Origin: Xylanimonas cellulosilytica DSM 15894
GTDB lineage: Bacteria; Actinomycetota; Actinomycetes; Actinomycetales; Cellulomonadaceae
Assembly: GCF_000024965.1 (NCBI RefSeq)
Contig: NC_013530.1
Coordinates: forward strand, 1,612,001-1,676,000
Reading direction: 5' to 3'
Length of the DNA: 64,000 bases
Made by a program: the position numbers and the translations under genes. A model generated the notes under the pieces. That model was not told the DNA's origin. It worked only from the letters and a program-made list of their open reading frames with translations, and made no database searches. This document shows, piece after piece, positions 32,431 to 41,294 of the stretch; within the stretch, counting starts at the first letter, position 1, and each line of letters begins with the position of its first letter.

Positions 32431-33231
32431 CTACAGCGGCTTCACGGTGACGTAGATCGCCGTGCCTGGCAGGTAGGCGCCCCGTTCCGGGCCCCAGCCG
32501 CCCCAGACCTGGTCGTTCCACGCGGGCCACTCGGGCTCGACGACGTCGAGCAGGTGCAGGCCCGCGGCGGCGACGTCGCGCACGTGGTCGCCCACCGTGC
32601 GGTGGTACTCGGCGTACACGACGCGGCCGCCGGCCTGCTCCACGTACGGCCGGCGGTCGAAGTACGAGCGGGTGGCCGTCAGGCCGTGGCGCGTCGGGTC
32701 GTCGGGGAACGCCCAGCGCAGCGGGTGCGTCACGGAGAAGACCCACCGGCCGCCGGGCCGCAGCACGCGCGCGGCCTCCGCGTGCACGCGGACGGCGTCG
32801 GGCACGAACGGGATGGCGCCGAACGAGGTGAAGACGACGTCGAAGCTCGCGTCGGCGAAGGGCAGGGCGCGGGCGTCGGCCTGCACCACCGGCACGGGCA
32901 CGCCGGTCGCGGCGTCGAGCGGCGCACCGCGGCGCAGCATGCCGTGCGAGACGTCGGTGGCGACGACGACGGCGCCGCGGCCGGCGAGCCAGCGCGAGCA
33001 CTGCGCGGCACCGGCGCCGACCTCCAGGACGCGGCGGCCGGTGACGTCGCCGAGCAACCCGGCCTCCGCCTCGGTCAGCCCTTCGGGGCCCCAGCGGAAG
33101 CCCGCGTCGCCGAGGAACGCGCCGTGCTCGTCGAGGTACTCGCCGGCGTTCGCGTCCCACCACGTGCGGCCGGCGGCTCCGCCCTCGGCGTCGGGCACGT
33201 GGCGGTAACCGACGCTCTCGATGTCGTTCAC
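32431..33231 (-). CDS. Class I SAM-dependent methyltransferase
   Basis: 266 residues. The SAM-binding motif I is RRVLEVGAGAAQCSRWLA with acidic motif II VVVATDVSHGML, motif QADARALPFADASFDVV and post-motif HAEAARVLRPGGRWVFSVTHPLRW. This is the UbiE/Methyltransf_11 type. The substrate is not evident. GTG 33231 (VNDIESVGYRHVP) is chosen because homologues usually begin shortly before the WWDANAGEYLDEHG block; an in-frame ATG at 33294 would add 21 residues. Divergent from pfkA. Confidence 0.8.
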   Translation of the reverse strand: MNDIESVGYRHVPDAEGGAAGRTWWDANAGEYLDEHGAFLGDAGFRWGPEGLTEAEAGLLGDVTGRRVLEVGAGAAQCSRWLAGRGAVVVATDVSHGMLRRGAPLDAATGVPVPVVQADARALPFADASFDVVFTSFGAIPFVPDAVRVHAEAARVLRPGGRWVFSVTHPLRWAFPDDPTRHGLTATRSYFDRRPYVEQAGGRVVYAEYHRTVGDHVRDVAAAGLHLLDVVEPEWPAWNDQVWGGWGPERGAYLPGTAIYVTVKPL

Positions 33232-33297
33232 GAACCCATCCTGCCGTGACGTGGGCCGCAGGACGTCACCCAGCACGACGTGGACTGGCCACATGGT

Positions 33298-33303
33298 TAG
33301 GAT
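33298..33303 (+). promoter_or_regulatory. -10 box for pfkA
   Basis: TAGGAT with transcription start expected near 33310, giving a leader of about 45 bases with a GGGGG ribosome site at 33344-33348. Confidence 0.45.
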
Positions 33304-33354
33304 CGCAACGGCGCGCGTCCCGACGCGTCAGCGGACCAACCCTGGGGGATGCAC

Positions 33355-34380
33355 GTGCGAGTCGGACTCCTGACCGGTGGCGGGGATGTCCCCGGCCTCA
33401 ACGCCGCGATCCGGGCGGTGGTCAAGCGGGGCGAGGGCGAGCACGGCCACTCGATCATCGGTTTCCGCAACGGGTGGCGCGGCCTCGCCGAGGGCGACGT
33501 CATGCCGCTGGGACGCCAGCAGATCCGCAACGTCCTGCCGATCGGCGGCACGCTGCTGGGCACCGCGCGGTACCACCCGCACTCCTCCGACGGCGGCATG
33601 GACGCCGTGCTCGCCACCCTGGAGGCCGAGCGCATCGAGGCCCTCATCGTCGTCGGCGGCGACGGCACGCTGCACGCGGCGAGCAAGGTCGCCGAGGCGG
33701 GCATCGGCATCGTCGCGATCCCCAAGACGATCGACAACGACGTGTGGGGCACCGACCGCTCGATCGGCTTCGACACCGCGGTGACCATCGCGACCGAGGC
33801 CGTCGACCGCATCCACACCACGGCCGAGTCCCACAACCGCGTCATGATCGTCGAGGTCATGGGGCGGCACGCCGGCTGGATCGCCGCGACGTCGGGCATC
33901 GCGGGCGGCGCCGAGCTGGTGCTGGCCCCCGAGCAGCCGTTCGACATCGACAAGATCGTCAAGTTCCTGCGGCACCGCCACCGCGCGCACGCGAGCTTCT
34001 CGATCATCGTGGTCGCCGAGGGCGCGGTGCCCGCCGAGGGCACCGCGATGCAGTACGAGACGCAGCTCGGCCGGTTCGGCGAGATCATCGCCGGCTCGAT
34101 CTCCGAGCGGCTCAAGGTCGAGATCGCCGAGCGCACCGGGTTCGACACCCGCGTCACCGTGCTGGGGCACATCCAGCGCGGTGGCACGCCGACGCCGACG
34201 GACCGCATCCTCGGTTCGCGCTTCGGCGTCGCGGCGATCGACGCGATCACGCGCGGCGAGACGGGTGTGATGACGGCGCTGCGCGGCGACGACATCGTGC
34301 TGGTCCCGCTCGCCGAGATCGCCGGCAAGGTCAAGCAGGTCCCCACCGAGCTGCTCGACGTGGCGCAGGCCCTCGCCTGA
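33355..34380 (+). CDS. pfkA: 6-phosphofructokinase
   Basis: Phosphorylates fructose 6-phosphate in glycolysis. 341 residues with LLTGGGDVPGLNAAIR, VVGGDGTLHAA, the catalytic PKTIDNDVWGTD, EVMGRHAGWIAA and VLGHIQRGGTPT. The Gly in GGDGT favours ATP as phosphoryl donor, while PKTIDND (Lys instead of Gly) is shared with actinobacterial group III and PPi-type enzymes, so the donor is ATP with moderate confidence. GTG 33355 has a GGGGG ribosome site six bases upstream; the in-frame ATG at 33349 would directly abut it. Confidence 0.93.
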   Translation: MRVGLLTGGGDVPGLNAAIRAVVKRGEGEHGHSIIGFRNGWRGLAEGDVMPLGRQQIRNVLPIGGTLLGTARYHPHSSDGGMDAVLATLEAERIEALIVVGGDGTLHAASKVAEAGIGIVAIPKTIDNDVWGTDRSIGFDTAVTIATEAVDRIHTTAESHNRVMIVEVMGRHAGWIAATSGIAGGAELVLAPEQPFDIDKIVKFLRHRHRAHASFSIIVVAEGAVPAEGTAMQYETQLGRFGEIIAGSISERLKVEIAERTGFDTRVTVLGHIQRGGTPTPTDRILGSRFGVAAIDAITRGETGVMTALRGDDIVLVPLAEIAGKVKQVPTELLDVAQALA

Positions 34381-34404
34381 TTCGCCCCCACCGCCGTCCG
34401 CCGC

Positions 34405-34410
34405 TACGAT
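34405..34410 (+). promoter_or_regulatory. -10 box for rpsA
   Basis: TACGAT, 25 bases after the pfkA stop, would give an rpsA transcript with a leader of about 105 bases (34417-34521). That leader might allow regulation by S1 itself, which is known in other bacteria. No specific structure was identified. Confidence 0.4.
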
Positions 34411-34521
34411 GGACGGCGGTGCCGTGCGCCCGCCGACGGGTCGGACTCCGTTCGACCTCGGTAGCGCCGTGCACCAGTCCCTGTCCGCACGACTCCTTGT
34501 CCACATCGGAGCATCCACTTC

Positions 34522-35994
34522 ATGACCATCTCCACCACGAGGTCCGTCCCGCAGGTCGCCATCAACGACATCGGCACCGCGGAAGACCTTCTTGCCGCCA
34601 TCGACGCCACCATCAAGAACTTCAACGATGGTGACATCGTCGAGGGCACGATCGTCAAGGTCGACCGCGACGAGGTCCTCCTCGACATCGGCTACAAGAC
34701 CGAGGGTGTTATCCCCTCGCGCGAGCTGTCCATCAAGCACGACGTCGACCCGTCCGAGGTCGTCAGCCTCGGTGACGTCGTCGAGGCCCTGGTTCTCCAG
34801 AAGGAGGACAAGGAGGGTCGCCTGATCCTGTCCAAGAAGCGCGCACAGTACGAGCGCGCCTGGGGCACGATCGAGAAGATCAAGGAAGAGGACGGCGTCG
34901 TCACCGGCACCGTCATCGAGGTCGTCAAGGGCGGCCTCATCCTCGACATCGGTCTTCGCGGCTTCCTGCCCGCCTCGCTCGTGGAGATGCGTCGTGTCCG
35001 CGACCTCCAGCCGTATGTCGGCAAGGAGATCGAGGCGAAGATCATCGAGCTCGACAAGAACCGCAACAACGTCGTCCTCTCGCGCCGTGCCTGGCTCGAG
35101 CAGACGCAGTCCGAGGTGCGTTCCACCTTCCTGCAGACCCTGCAGAAGGGCCAGGTCCGCCCCGGTGTGGTCTCGTCGATCGTCAACTTCGGTGCGTTCG
35201 TGGACCTCGGCGGCGTCGACGGTCTCGTCCACGTCTCCGAGCTGTCCTGGAAGCACATCGACCACCCGTCCGAGGTCGTCGAGGTCGGCCAGGAGGTCAC
35301 CGTCGAGGTTCTCGACGTCGACTTCGACCGCGAGCGTGTCTCCCTGTCGCTGAAGGCGACGCAGGAGGACCCGTGGCAGACCTTCGCGCGCACCCACGCC
35401 ATCGGCCAGGTCGTGCCCGGCAAGGTCACCAAGCTCGTCCCGTTCGGTGCGTTCGTGCGCGTCGAGGACGGCATCGAGGGCCTCGTGCACATCTCGGAGC
35501 TGGCCGTGCGCCACGTCGAGCTGCCGGAGCAGGTCGTCACGGTGGGCCAGGAGGTGTTCGTCAAGGTCATCGACATCGACCTGGAGCGCCGCCGCATCTC
35601 GCTGTCGCTCAAGCAGGCCAACGAGGGCGTGGACCCGGAGTCCGAGGACTTCGACCCCGCGCTGTACGGCATGGCCGCCGAGTACGACGAGAACGGGGAG
35701 TACAAGTACCCCGAGGGCTTCGACCCGGAGACCAACGAGTGGCTCGAGGGCTTCGAGGCGCAGCGCGAGGCATGGGAGGCCGAGTACGCCAAGGCGCACG
35801 AGCGCTGGACCGCTCACCGCGAGCAGGTGCGTGCGGCGTTCGCCGCCGACACCGAGGTGCCGGAGCCGGCCGCGGCTGCGGGGGCGTCGACGTCGTCCTC
35901 GTACTCGTCGACCGCGCCGGCCGCCGAGGCGACGGGTACGCTCGCCTCCGACGAGGCGCTCGCCGCGCTTCGTGAGAAGCTGACGGGCAACTGA
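34522..35994 (+). CDS. rpsA: 30S ribosomal protein S1
   Basis: 490 residues with four S1 RNA-binding domains, starting at about 32 (GDIVEGTIVKVDRDEVLLDIG), 120 (DGVVTGTVIEVVKGGLILDIG), 208 (GQVRPGVVSSIVNFGAFVDLG) and 294 (GQVVPGKVTKLVPFGAFVRVE), then an acidic and Ala/Ser-rich C-terminal tail. This four-domain form is normal for actinobacteria; E. coli S1 has six. It binds mRNA on the small subunit and helps translation initiation, mainly of leadered mRNAs. Confidence 0.96.
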   Translation: MTISTTRSVPQVAINDIGTAEDLLAAIDATIKNFNDGDIVEGTIVKVDRDEVLLDIGYKTEGVIPSRELSIKHDVDPSEVVSLGDVVEALVLQKEDKEGRLILSKKRAQYERAWGTIEKIKEEDGVVTGTVIEVVKGGLILDIGLRGFLPASLVEMRRVRDLQPYVGKEIEAKIIELDKNRNNVVLSRRAWLEQTQSEVRSTFLQTLQKGQVRPGVVSSIVNFGAFVDLGGVDGLVHVSELSWKHIDHPSEVVEVGQEVTVEVLDVDFDRERVSLSLKATQEDPWQTFARTHAIGQVVPGKVTKLVPFGAFVRVEDGIEGLVHISELAVRHVELPEQVVTVGQEVFVKVIDIDLERRRISLSLKQANEGVDPESEDFDPALYGMAAEYDENGEYKYPEGFDPETNEWLEGFEAQREAWEAEYAKAHERWTAHREQVRAAFAADTEVPEPAAAAGASTSSSYSSTAPAAEATGTLASDEALAALREKLTGN

Positions 35995-36032
35995 TCACCG
36001 CGCCACCGGCACGGAAGATCGCCTGATCACAC

Positions 36033-36071
36033 GAAAGCCCGCCACCCCCGCCCGGGGGGTGGCGGGCTTTC
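36033..36071 (+). terminator. Terminator after rpsA
   Basis: A 17-bp perfect stem (36033-36049 with 36055-36071; begins GAAAGCCCGCCACCCCC) closed by a five-base loop GCCCG, 38 bases after the rpsA stop. The outer A/T-rich pairs give CTTTC at the 3' side. Confidence 0.9.
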
Positions 36072-36135
36072 GTCATGTCTAGGGTGGGCCCCAGGCCGCG
36101 CCGTGCGGCGCACGCAGGAGCGGTGGGGGAGGACG

Positions 36136-37026
36136 ATGGACGTCGCGGTGTCCGGCGCATCAGGGCTGATCGGCTCGGCGCTGCGGGCCTCCCTGGAAGC
36201 AGACGGCCACCAGGTGGTGCCGCTGCTGCGTCCCGGGCGGCCCGGTCGGGGCATCGCCTGGGACCCCGAGCACGGCACGATCGACGCCTCCGGTCTGGAG
36301 AGCATCGACGCCGTCGTGCACCTGGCGGGGGAGGGCGTCGCAGCCGGGCCCTGGACGCACCGGCACCGCACGGCGGTGCTGCGCAGCCGCGTGGACGGCA
36401 CCCGGCTGCTCGCCGGTGCGCTGGCCGGGCTGGACCTGCCGCCGTCGGTACTCGTCTCAGGGTCGGCGATCGGGTACTACGGCAGCCGCGGCGACGAGCC
36501 GCTCCCGGAGGACGCCGGGCCGGGCCACGACTTCTTGGCCCGCGTGTGCATCGCGTGGGAGGCGGCGACGGCGGTCGCGGAGGACGCCGGCATCCGCACG
36601 GTGCACGTGCGCACCGGCATGGTGCTGGCACCGCGTGGGGGAGCGCTGGGGCCGCAGCGGCCCCTGTTCCGGGCCGGCCTCGGCGCCAAGGCCGGGCGGG
36701 GCACGCAGTGGGTGTCCTGGATCCACCTCGATGACGAGGTCGGCGCGATCCGGCACGCGATCACCCGCGCCGACGTCGCCGGGGCGGTCAACCTGGCGGC
36801 GCCGCACCCCGTGACGAACGCTGCGTTCGCCCGGGCGTTCGCCGCTTCCCTGGGGCGCAGGGCACGGCTGACGATCCCGCGGCTGGCGACGGCGGTGCCC
36901 TTCGGTGTGGGGCAGCTCGTGGACTCGCTGCTGTTCGCCAGCCAGCGCGTGGCGCCGGACGTGCTGGAACAGACGGGATACCGGTTCGAGCACCCGGAGC
37001 TCGCCGAGGCGCTGGCACACGTCTGA
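36136..37026 (+). CDS. TIGR01777-type NAD-dependent epimerase
   Basis: 296 residues, atypical short-chain dehydrogenase fold. The dinucleotide site is VSGASGLIGSALRASL at the N-terminus. The family blocks VLVSGSAIGYYGSRGDEPLPED, FLARVCIAWEAAT, VRTGMVLAPRGGALG, WVSWIHLDDEVGAI and the C-terminal helical DUF1731 part (PEVLEQTGYRF-like, here APDVLEQTGYRFEHP) are present. Substrate unknown; related proteins include cell-division inhibitor SulA-like YfcH. ATG 36136 follows GGGGAGGAC. Confidence 0.88.
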   Translation: MDVAVSGASGLIGSALRASLEADGHQVVPLLRPGRPGRGIAWDPEHGTIDASGLESIDAVVHLAGEGVAAGPWTHRHRTAVLRSRVDGTRLLAGALAGLDLPPSVLVSGSAIGYYGSRGDEPLPEDAGPGHDFLARVCIAWEAATAVAEDAGIRTVHVRTGMVLAPRGGALGPQRPLFRAGLGAKAGRGTQWVSWIHLDDEVGAIRHAITRADVAGAVNLAAPHPVTNAAFARAFAASLGRRARLTIPRLATAVPFGVGQLVDSLLFASQRVAPDVLEQTGYRFEHPELAEALAHV

Positions 37027-37041
37027 CGGCCCGGTGGCCCC

Positions 37042-37189
37042 GGTGGTTGAGCCTGTCGAAACCACCCGACGCTGGAACGGTGGGGTGGTCTCGACAAGCT
37101 CAACCACCGAGCGGACGGACCCGGTGGTTGAGCCTGTCGAAACCACCCGACGCTGGGACGGTGGGGTGGTTTCGACAGGCTCAACCACC
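37042..37189 (+). repeat. Four palindromic repeats in alternating orientation
   Basis: Copies at 37042-37066 (+), 37084-37108 (-, one-base variants CTCGACAAG), 37123-37147 (+) and 37165-37189 (-). Each plus/minus pair is separated by about 17 bases of nearly the same sequence (CGACGCTGGAACGGTGG and CGACGCTGGGACGGTGG), so the whole two-copy module appears to have been duplicated. It fills the gap between the convergent epimerase and ABC exporter genes, and each pair could form one long hairpin. Confidence 0.92.
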
Positions 37190-37213
37190 GAGGGGGTCAG
37201 CCGCCGGACGCGG

Positions 37214-39088
37214 TCAGGCCGCCAATGCCTGGGCGTCCGCGAACTGGGTCGCGTGCAGCGTCAAGTACAGCCCGCCCGCCGCGAGCAGCTCCTCGTGGGT
37301 GCCCTGCTCGGCCACGCCGCCGTCGTCGAGCACGACGATGAGGTCGGCGGCGCGCACGGTCGACAGCCGGTGGGCGATGACCAGCGAGGTCCGCCCCTCC
37401 AGGGCGGTGTCGAGCGCCGCCTGCACGGCGGCCTCGGACTCGGAGTCCAGGTGCGCCGTCGCCTCGTCGAGGACGACGACGTCGGGCGCCTTGAGCAGCA
37501 GCCGCGCGATGGCGAGGCGCTGACGCTCGCCGCCGGAGAGGCGGAAGCCGCGGTCGCCGACGATGGTGTCGAGACCGTCGGGCAGCGAGGACACGAGCTC
37601 CCAGATGTGGGCGCCGCGCAGCGCGGCCTCGAGCTCGGCGTCGGTCGCGGACGGCCGGGCGTAGCGCAGGTTGGCGCCGATGGTGTCGTGGAAGAGGTGC
37701 GCTTCCTGGGAGACGACGCCGACGGTTTCGCGCAGCGACTCCAGGGTGACGTCGCGCAGGTCCTGCCCGGCGATGCGCACGGAGCCCGCGGTCGGGTCGT
37801 ACATGCGGGTCACGAGCTGCGAGATCGTCGTCTTGCCTGCGCCCGACGGCCCGACCAGCGCGACCATCGCCCCCGCGGGGACGGCGAAGGACACGTTGCG
37901 CAGCGTGTCGGCGGTCGCGTCGGGGCGCTTGACGGCCACGGCCTCCAGCGAGGCGAGGGACACCTCGGACGCGCTCGGGTAGCGGAACCGCACGCCGTCG
38001 AGGCACAGCGACGCACCCTCGCGGGCCACGGATGCCCGCAGGTCACGGGCGTCGGGCCGCTCCGCCACGGACGGTTCCAGGTCGAGCACCTCGAGCACGC
38101 GCTCGAACGAGACCAGCGCGGTCATGACGTCCACCTGGACGTTGCTCATCGAGGTGATCGGCCCGTAGAGGCGGCCGAGGAGCGCGGTCATCGCGATGAC
38201 CACACCGACGGTCAGCTCGCCGCTGATGGCCTGCAGCCCGCCGACGCCGTAGACGACGGCGACCGCGACGGACGCGACGGTGGACAGCCCGAGGCGGAAC
38301 CACGTGGAGAACATCGCCCGCTTGACGGCGAGCGCACGCTGCGCGCGGATGGTCTCGCGGAACTGCGCCGACTCCCGCTCGGGGTCACCGAAGATCTTGG
38401 CGAGGTGTGCGCCGGCGACGTTGAAGCGCTCGTTCATGAGCTGGGAGGTGTCGGCGGACAGGTCGTAGCCCTGCCGCTGCATCGCCGCGAGCCGTCGCCC
38501 CATGAAGCGGGCGGGCAGCACGAACACGGGCAGCAGCACGAGGGCCAGCGCCGTCAGGCGCCACGACATCGCGATCATGGCCGCGAGCGTGAAGGTGATG
38601 GTCAGGGCGTTGGAGACCACCGTCTGGAGCGTCGACGTGAACGCCGACTGGGCGCCCTGGACGTCGCCGTTGAGCCGCTGCACGAGCGCGCCGGTGCGGG
38701 TGCGGGCGAAGAACGCGAGGGGCATGCGCTGGACGTGGTCGAAGACGGCGGTGCGCAGGTCGAGGATGATGCCCTCGGAGATCGCGGTCGAGACGTAGCG
38801 CTGGGCGAGCGTCAGCCCGGCGGAGGCGATCGAGATCGCGGCGGCCAGCGAGGCCATGGTGACGACGACGCCGCGGTCTCCGGCGGTGATGCCGTCGTCG
38901 ATGAGGCGGCGGAAGATCAGCGGGGTTGCGGCGCCGGCTGCGGCGCTGACCGCGAGGATGAGCAGGAAGACGGCGAGCCGGCCGCGATAGGGCCGGGCGA
39001 AGGCGAGGACACGCTTGAGCGTGTCCTCAGCGAAGTGGTGGTCCTTGACGGACTGGTCTTGGGTGAAGGTGCGCATGCCGCGGGGCAT
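37214..39088 (-). CDS. ABC exporter half-transporter (paralogue of the next gene)
   Basis: 624 residues. The membrane domain (about 25-330) contains FDHVQRMPLAFFARTRTGALVQRLNGDVQGAQ. The ATPase domain has GPSGAGKTT, LSGGERQRLAIARLLL, VVVLDEATAHLD and VIAHRLSTV, all canonical, unlike the pair at 6.7-10.3 kb. It is strongly similar along its length to the product at 39335-41242, so the two are tandem duplicates that may act as homodimers or as a heterodimer. ATG 39088 has AGGAGG four bases upstream. Two MarR-like operator sequences lie 33-61 bases before the start. Confidence 0.88.
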   Translation of the reverse strand: MPRGMRTFTQDQSVKDHHFAEDTLKRVLAFARPYRGRLAVFLLILAVSAAAGAATPLIFRRLIDDGITAGDRGVVVTMASLAAAISIASAGLTLAQRYVSTAISEGIILDLRTAVFDHVQRMPLAFFARTRTGALVQRLNGDVQGAQSAFTSTLQTVVSNALTITFTLAAMIAMSWRLTALALVLLPVFVLPARFMGRRLAAMQRQGYDLSADTSQLMNERFNVAGAHLAKIFGDPERESAQFRETIRAQRALAVKRAMFSTWFRLGLSTVASVAVAVVYGVGGLQAISGELTVGVVIAMTALLGRLYGPITSMSNVQVDVMTALVSFERVLEVLDLEPSVAERPDARDLRASVAREGASLCLDGVRFRYPSASEVSLASLEAVAVKRPDATADTLRNVSFAVPAGAMVALVGPSGAGKTTISQLVTRMYDPTAGSVRIAGQDLRDVTLESLRETVGVVSQEAHLFHDTIGANLRYARPSATDAELEAALRGAHIWELVSSLPDGLDTIVGDRGFRLSGGERQRLAIARLLLKAPDVVVLDEATAHLDSESEAAVQAALDTALEGRTSLVIAHRLSTVRAADLIVVLDDGGVAEQGTHEELLAAGGLYLTLHATQFADAQALAA

Positions 39089-39120
39089 AGGGCCTCCTGA
39101 GGATCGGGAACAGGTCATGG

Positions 39121-39149
39121 TGAGTGAGACTCATGATGAGTACAACTCA
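39121..39149 (-). promoter_or_regulatory. Two tandem TGAGTnnnACTCA operators
   Basis: TGAGTGAGACTCA (39121-39133) and TGAGTACAACTCA (39137-39149), perfect inverted repeats with three-base centres, are spaced 16 bases apart upstream of the leftward ABC exporter gene. The related TGAGGctaCCTCA lies between the paralogous exporter and marR. Shared pattern TGAG[T/G]nnn[A/C]CTCA fits a MarR dimer site. Assignment to the neighbouring MarR protein is inference. Confidence 0.6.
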
Positions 39150-39191
39150 GCAATCCCTCCGACTATTCCCACCAACCCACCCACCGCACCC

Positions 39192-39343
39192 GGTGGTTGA
39201 GCCTGTCGAAACCACCCGACCGCCCGGCCGCACCCGGTGGTTGAGCCTGTCGAAACCACCCCACTCACCTCCCAGCGCGGGGTGGTTTCGACAAGCTCAA
39301 CCACCGGGTGGTGGCTCAACCACCGGGTGGTGGCTCAACCACC
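39192..39343 (+). repeat. Cluster of palindromic repeats and half repeats
   Basis: Full copies at 39192-39216 (+), 39236-39260 (+) and 39281-39305 (-), followed by two shortened copies (GGTGGTGGCTCAACCACC-like, 39308-39343). The last half copy contains the stop codon of the ABC exporter gene read leftward. The gap 39150-39334 holds no gene. Confidence 0.9.
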
Positions 39344-41242
39344 GGCGGTCGTCGCGAACTGGGTCCGGTAGAGCTCCGCGTAGAGCCCGTTCTCGGCCAG
39401 CAGCTCCGCATGCGTCCCGCGCTCGACGACGCGGCCGCCGTCGAGCACCACGATGAGGTCCGCCCCGCGCACCGTGGACAGGCGGTGGGCGATCACCAAC
39501 GACGTCCGCCCCGTCAGTGCCTCGTCGAGCGCCGCCTGCACGGCGGCCTCGGACTCGGAGTCCAGGTGCGCCGTCGCCTCGTCGAGGACGACGACGTCGG
39601 GCGCCTTGAGCAGCAACCGCGCGATGGCGAGACGTTGGCGCTCGCCGCCGGAGAGGCGGTAGCCGCGGTCGCCGACGACGGTGTCCATCCCCTCGGGCAG
39701 CGACGCGACCAGGTCCCAGATGCGCGCGGCCCGTAGCGCGCCCTCCAGCTCCAGGTCGGTCGCCTCGGGCCGCGCGAACCGCAGGTTGCCGGCGATGGTG
39801 TCGTGGAACAGGTGCGCCTCCTGCGAGACGACGCCGACGGTCGCCCGCAGCGAGTCCAGCGTGACGTCCCGCAGGTCGAGCCCGGCGATGCGCACGACGC
39901 CGGAGGTCGGGTCGTACATGCGCGACACGAGCTGGGAGATTGTCGTCTTGCCGGCGCCCGACGGGCCCACGAGCGCCACCATCGCGCCGGCCGGCACCTC
40001 GAAGGAGACGTCGATGAGAGTGTCCGTCGTCGGGTCGGTGCGGAGCTGTGCGACGGACTCCAGCGACGCGAGCGACACCTCGTCGGCGCTCGGGTAGCGG
40101 AACGTCACGCCCTCCACGGCGATGGCGGCGCCGCGTGCCGCGACCGCCTTCCGCAGGTCCGCGGCGTCGGGCTTCTGCGCGACGGAGGGCTCGAGGTCGA
40201 GCACCTCGAGCACCCGCTCGAAGGAGACGAGCGCCGTCATGATGTCCACCTGGACGTTGCTCATCGCCGTCAGCGGCCCGTACAGCCGCCCGAGGAACGC
40301 GGTGAGGGCGACGACGACGCCGACGGTCAGCTCCCCGCGGATCGCCTGCACGCCGCCGAGGCCGTACACAAGGGCGATCGCCACGGACGCGAGCGTGACC
40401 AGCCCGACCCGGAACCACATGGCCCACAGCGCCTGCGTGACGCCGACGTCGCGCTGCTTGACGACCTGCTCGGCGTAGAGGCGGGACTCGCGGTCGGGGT
40501 CGCCGAACACCTTGGCCAGGTGGGCGCCCGCGACGTTGAAGCGCTCGTTCATGAGCTGGGCGGCGTCGGCGTTGAGCTCATGGCTGCGCAGCGCGAGCGC
40601 GGCCAGCCGGCGCCCGACGTAGCGGGCGGGCAGCACGAACGCGGGTACCAGGACGAGCGCGAGGAGGGTGAGCCGCCACGACATCGCGGCCATCGCCCCG
40701 AGCGTGAAGACGACGGTGAGCCCGTTGGAGACGACGTTCTGGAGCGTGGAGGTGAAGGCCTGCTGGGCGCCCAGCACGTCGCCGTTGAGCCGCTGGACGA
40801 GCGCCCCGGTGCGGGTGCGGGCGAAGAACGCGAGCGGCATGCGCTGCACGTGGTCGAAGACGGCGGTGCGCAGGTCGACGATCAGGCCCTCGCCGATGGT
40901 CGCGGAGATCCAGCGCTGCGCGACCTGCAGGCCCGCGGACAGGAGCGCGATCCCGGCGGCCGCCGCGGCGAGCCAGGCGACCAGCGGGACGTCGCCCTCG
41001 GCGATGCCGTGGTCGATGAGCGCGCGGAACAGCAGGGGGGTGGCGGCGCCGGCGGCGGCGTCGAGCGCCAGCAGGCCGAGGAACGCGGCGAGGCGACGTC
41101 GGTAGGGCCGCGCGAACCCGACCACCCGCTTCAGGGTGGCGCGGGTGAGGTGGTGCTCGGTAACCGAAGAGTCCTGCATGTAGGACCGCAGGCCGCGCCC
41201 GCCGCCCATGCCGGGTCCGCCGCCGGGGTTGTGCATGGTCAT
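39335..41242 (-). CDS. ABC exporter half-transporter under MarR-type control
   Basis: 635 residues, same architecture and high similarity as the gene at 37214-39088 (for example FDHVQRMPLAFFARTRTGA identical in both). Walker A GPSGAGKTT, signature LSGGERQRL, Walker B VVVLDEATAHLD and H-loop VIAHRLST are intact. The N-terminus has a short Gly-rich tail. The gene is divergent from marR, and a palindromic operator covers its predicted -10 box (TAGCCT, minus strand 41255-41250), 7 bases before ATG 41242. The protein ends Gly-Gly-stop, encoded by a GGTGGTTGA from a palindromic half repeat. Confidence 0.88.
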   Translation of the reverse strand: MTMHNPGGGPGMGGGRGLRSYMQDSSVTEHHLTRATLKRVVGFARPYRRRLAAFLGLLALDAAAGAATPLLFRALIDHGIAEGDVPLVAWLAAAAAGIALLSAGLQVAQRWISATIGEGLIVDLRTAVFDHVQRMPLAFFARTRTGALVQRLNGDVLGAQQAFTSTLQNVVSNGLTVVFTLGAMAAMSWRLTLLALVLVPAFVLPARYVGRRLAALALRSHELNADAAQLMNERFNVAGAHLAKVFGDPDRESRLYAEQVVKQRDVGVTQALWAMWFRVGLVTLASVAIALVYGLGGVQAIRGELTVGVVVALTAFLGRLYGPLTAMSNVQVDIMTALVSFERVLEVLDLEPSVAQKPDAADLRKAVAARGAAIAVEGVTFRYPSADEVSLASLESVAQLRTDPTTDTLIDVSFEVPAGAMVALVGPSGAGKTTISQLVSRMYDPTSGVVRIAGLDLRDVTLDSLRATVGVVSQEAHLFHDTIAGNLRFARPEATDLELEGALRAARIWDLVASLPEGMDTVVGDRGYRLSGGERQRLAIARLLLKAPDVVVLDEATAHLDSESEAAVQAALDEALTGRTSLVIAHRLSTVRGADLIVVLDGGRVVERGTHAELLAENGLYAELYRTQFATTAGG

Positions 41243-41246
41243 AGTA

Positions 41247-41261
41247 GTGAGGCTACCTCAC
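41247..41261 (-). promoter_or_regulatory. MarR-type operator between ABC exporter and marR
   Basis: GTGAGGCTACCTCAC is a perfect 6+3+6 inverted repeat. On the minus strand it contains the predicted -10 TAGCCT of the ABC exporter gene, so binding would block that promoter directly. It matches the pattern of the two sites before the paralogous exporter. Confidence 0.65.
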
Positions 41262-41282
41262 CATGTTGGGTGCTCAGGAAGG

Positions 41283-41288
41283 TACGCT
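41283..41288 (+). promoter_or_regulatory. -10 box for leaderless marR
   Basis: TACGCT ends 6 bases before GTG 41295, predicting a leaderless transcript. It lies 22 bases from the operator, close enough for autoregulation. Confidence 0.5.
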
Positions 41289-41294
41289 GGCCCC

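Noticed and set aside
33355-34380. PfkA as a PPi-dependent enzyme
   Set aside because: The PKTIDND motif alone is shared with actinobacterial ATP enzymes, and the GGDGT motif has the Gly of ATP-dependent forms rather than Asp.
36905-39100. 731-codon plus-strand frame through repeats and opposite the ABC exporter
   Set aside because: Antisense to a complete ABC exporter with all ATPase motifs; the frame only opens because the GC-rich strand lacks stops.
37042-39343. Repeat clusters considered as a CRISPR array
   Set aside because: Copies occur in both orientations with irregular, partly repeated spacers, are scattered over 30 kb and have no cas genes; they fit a palindromic element instead.
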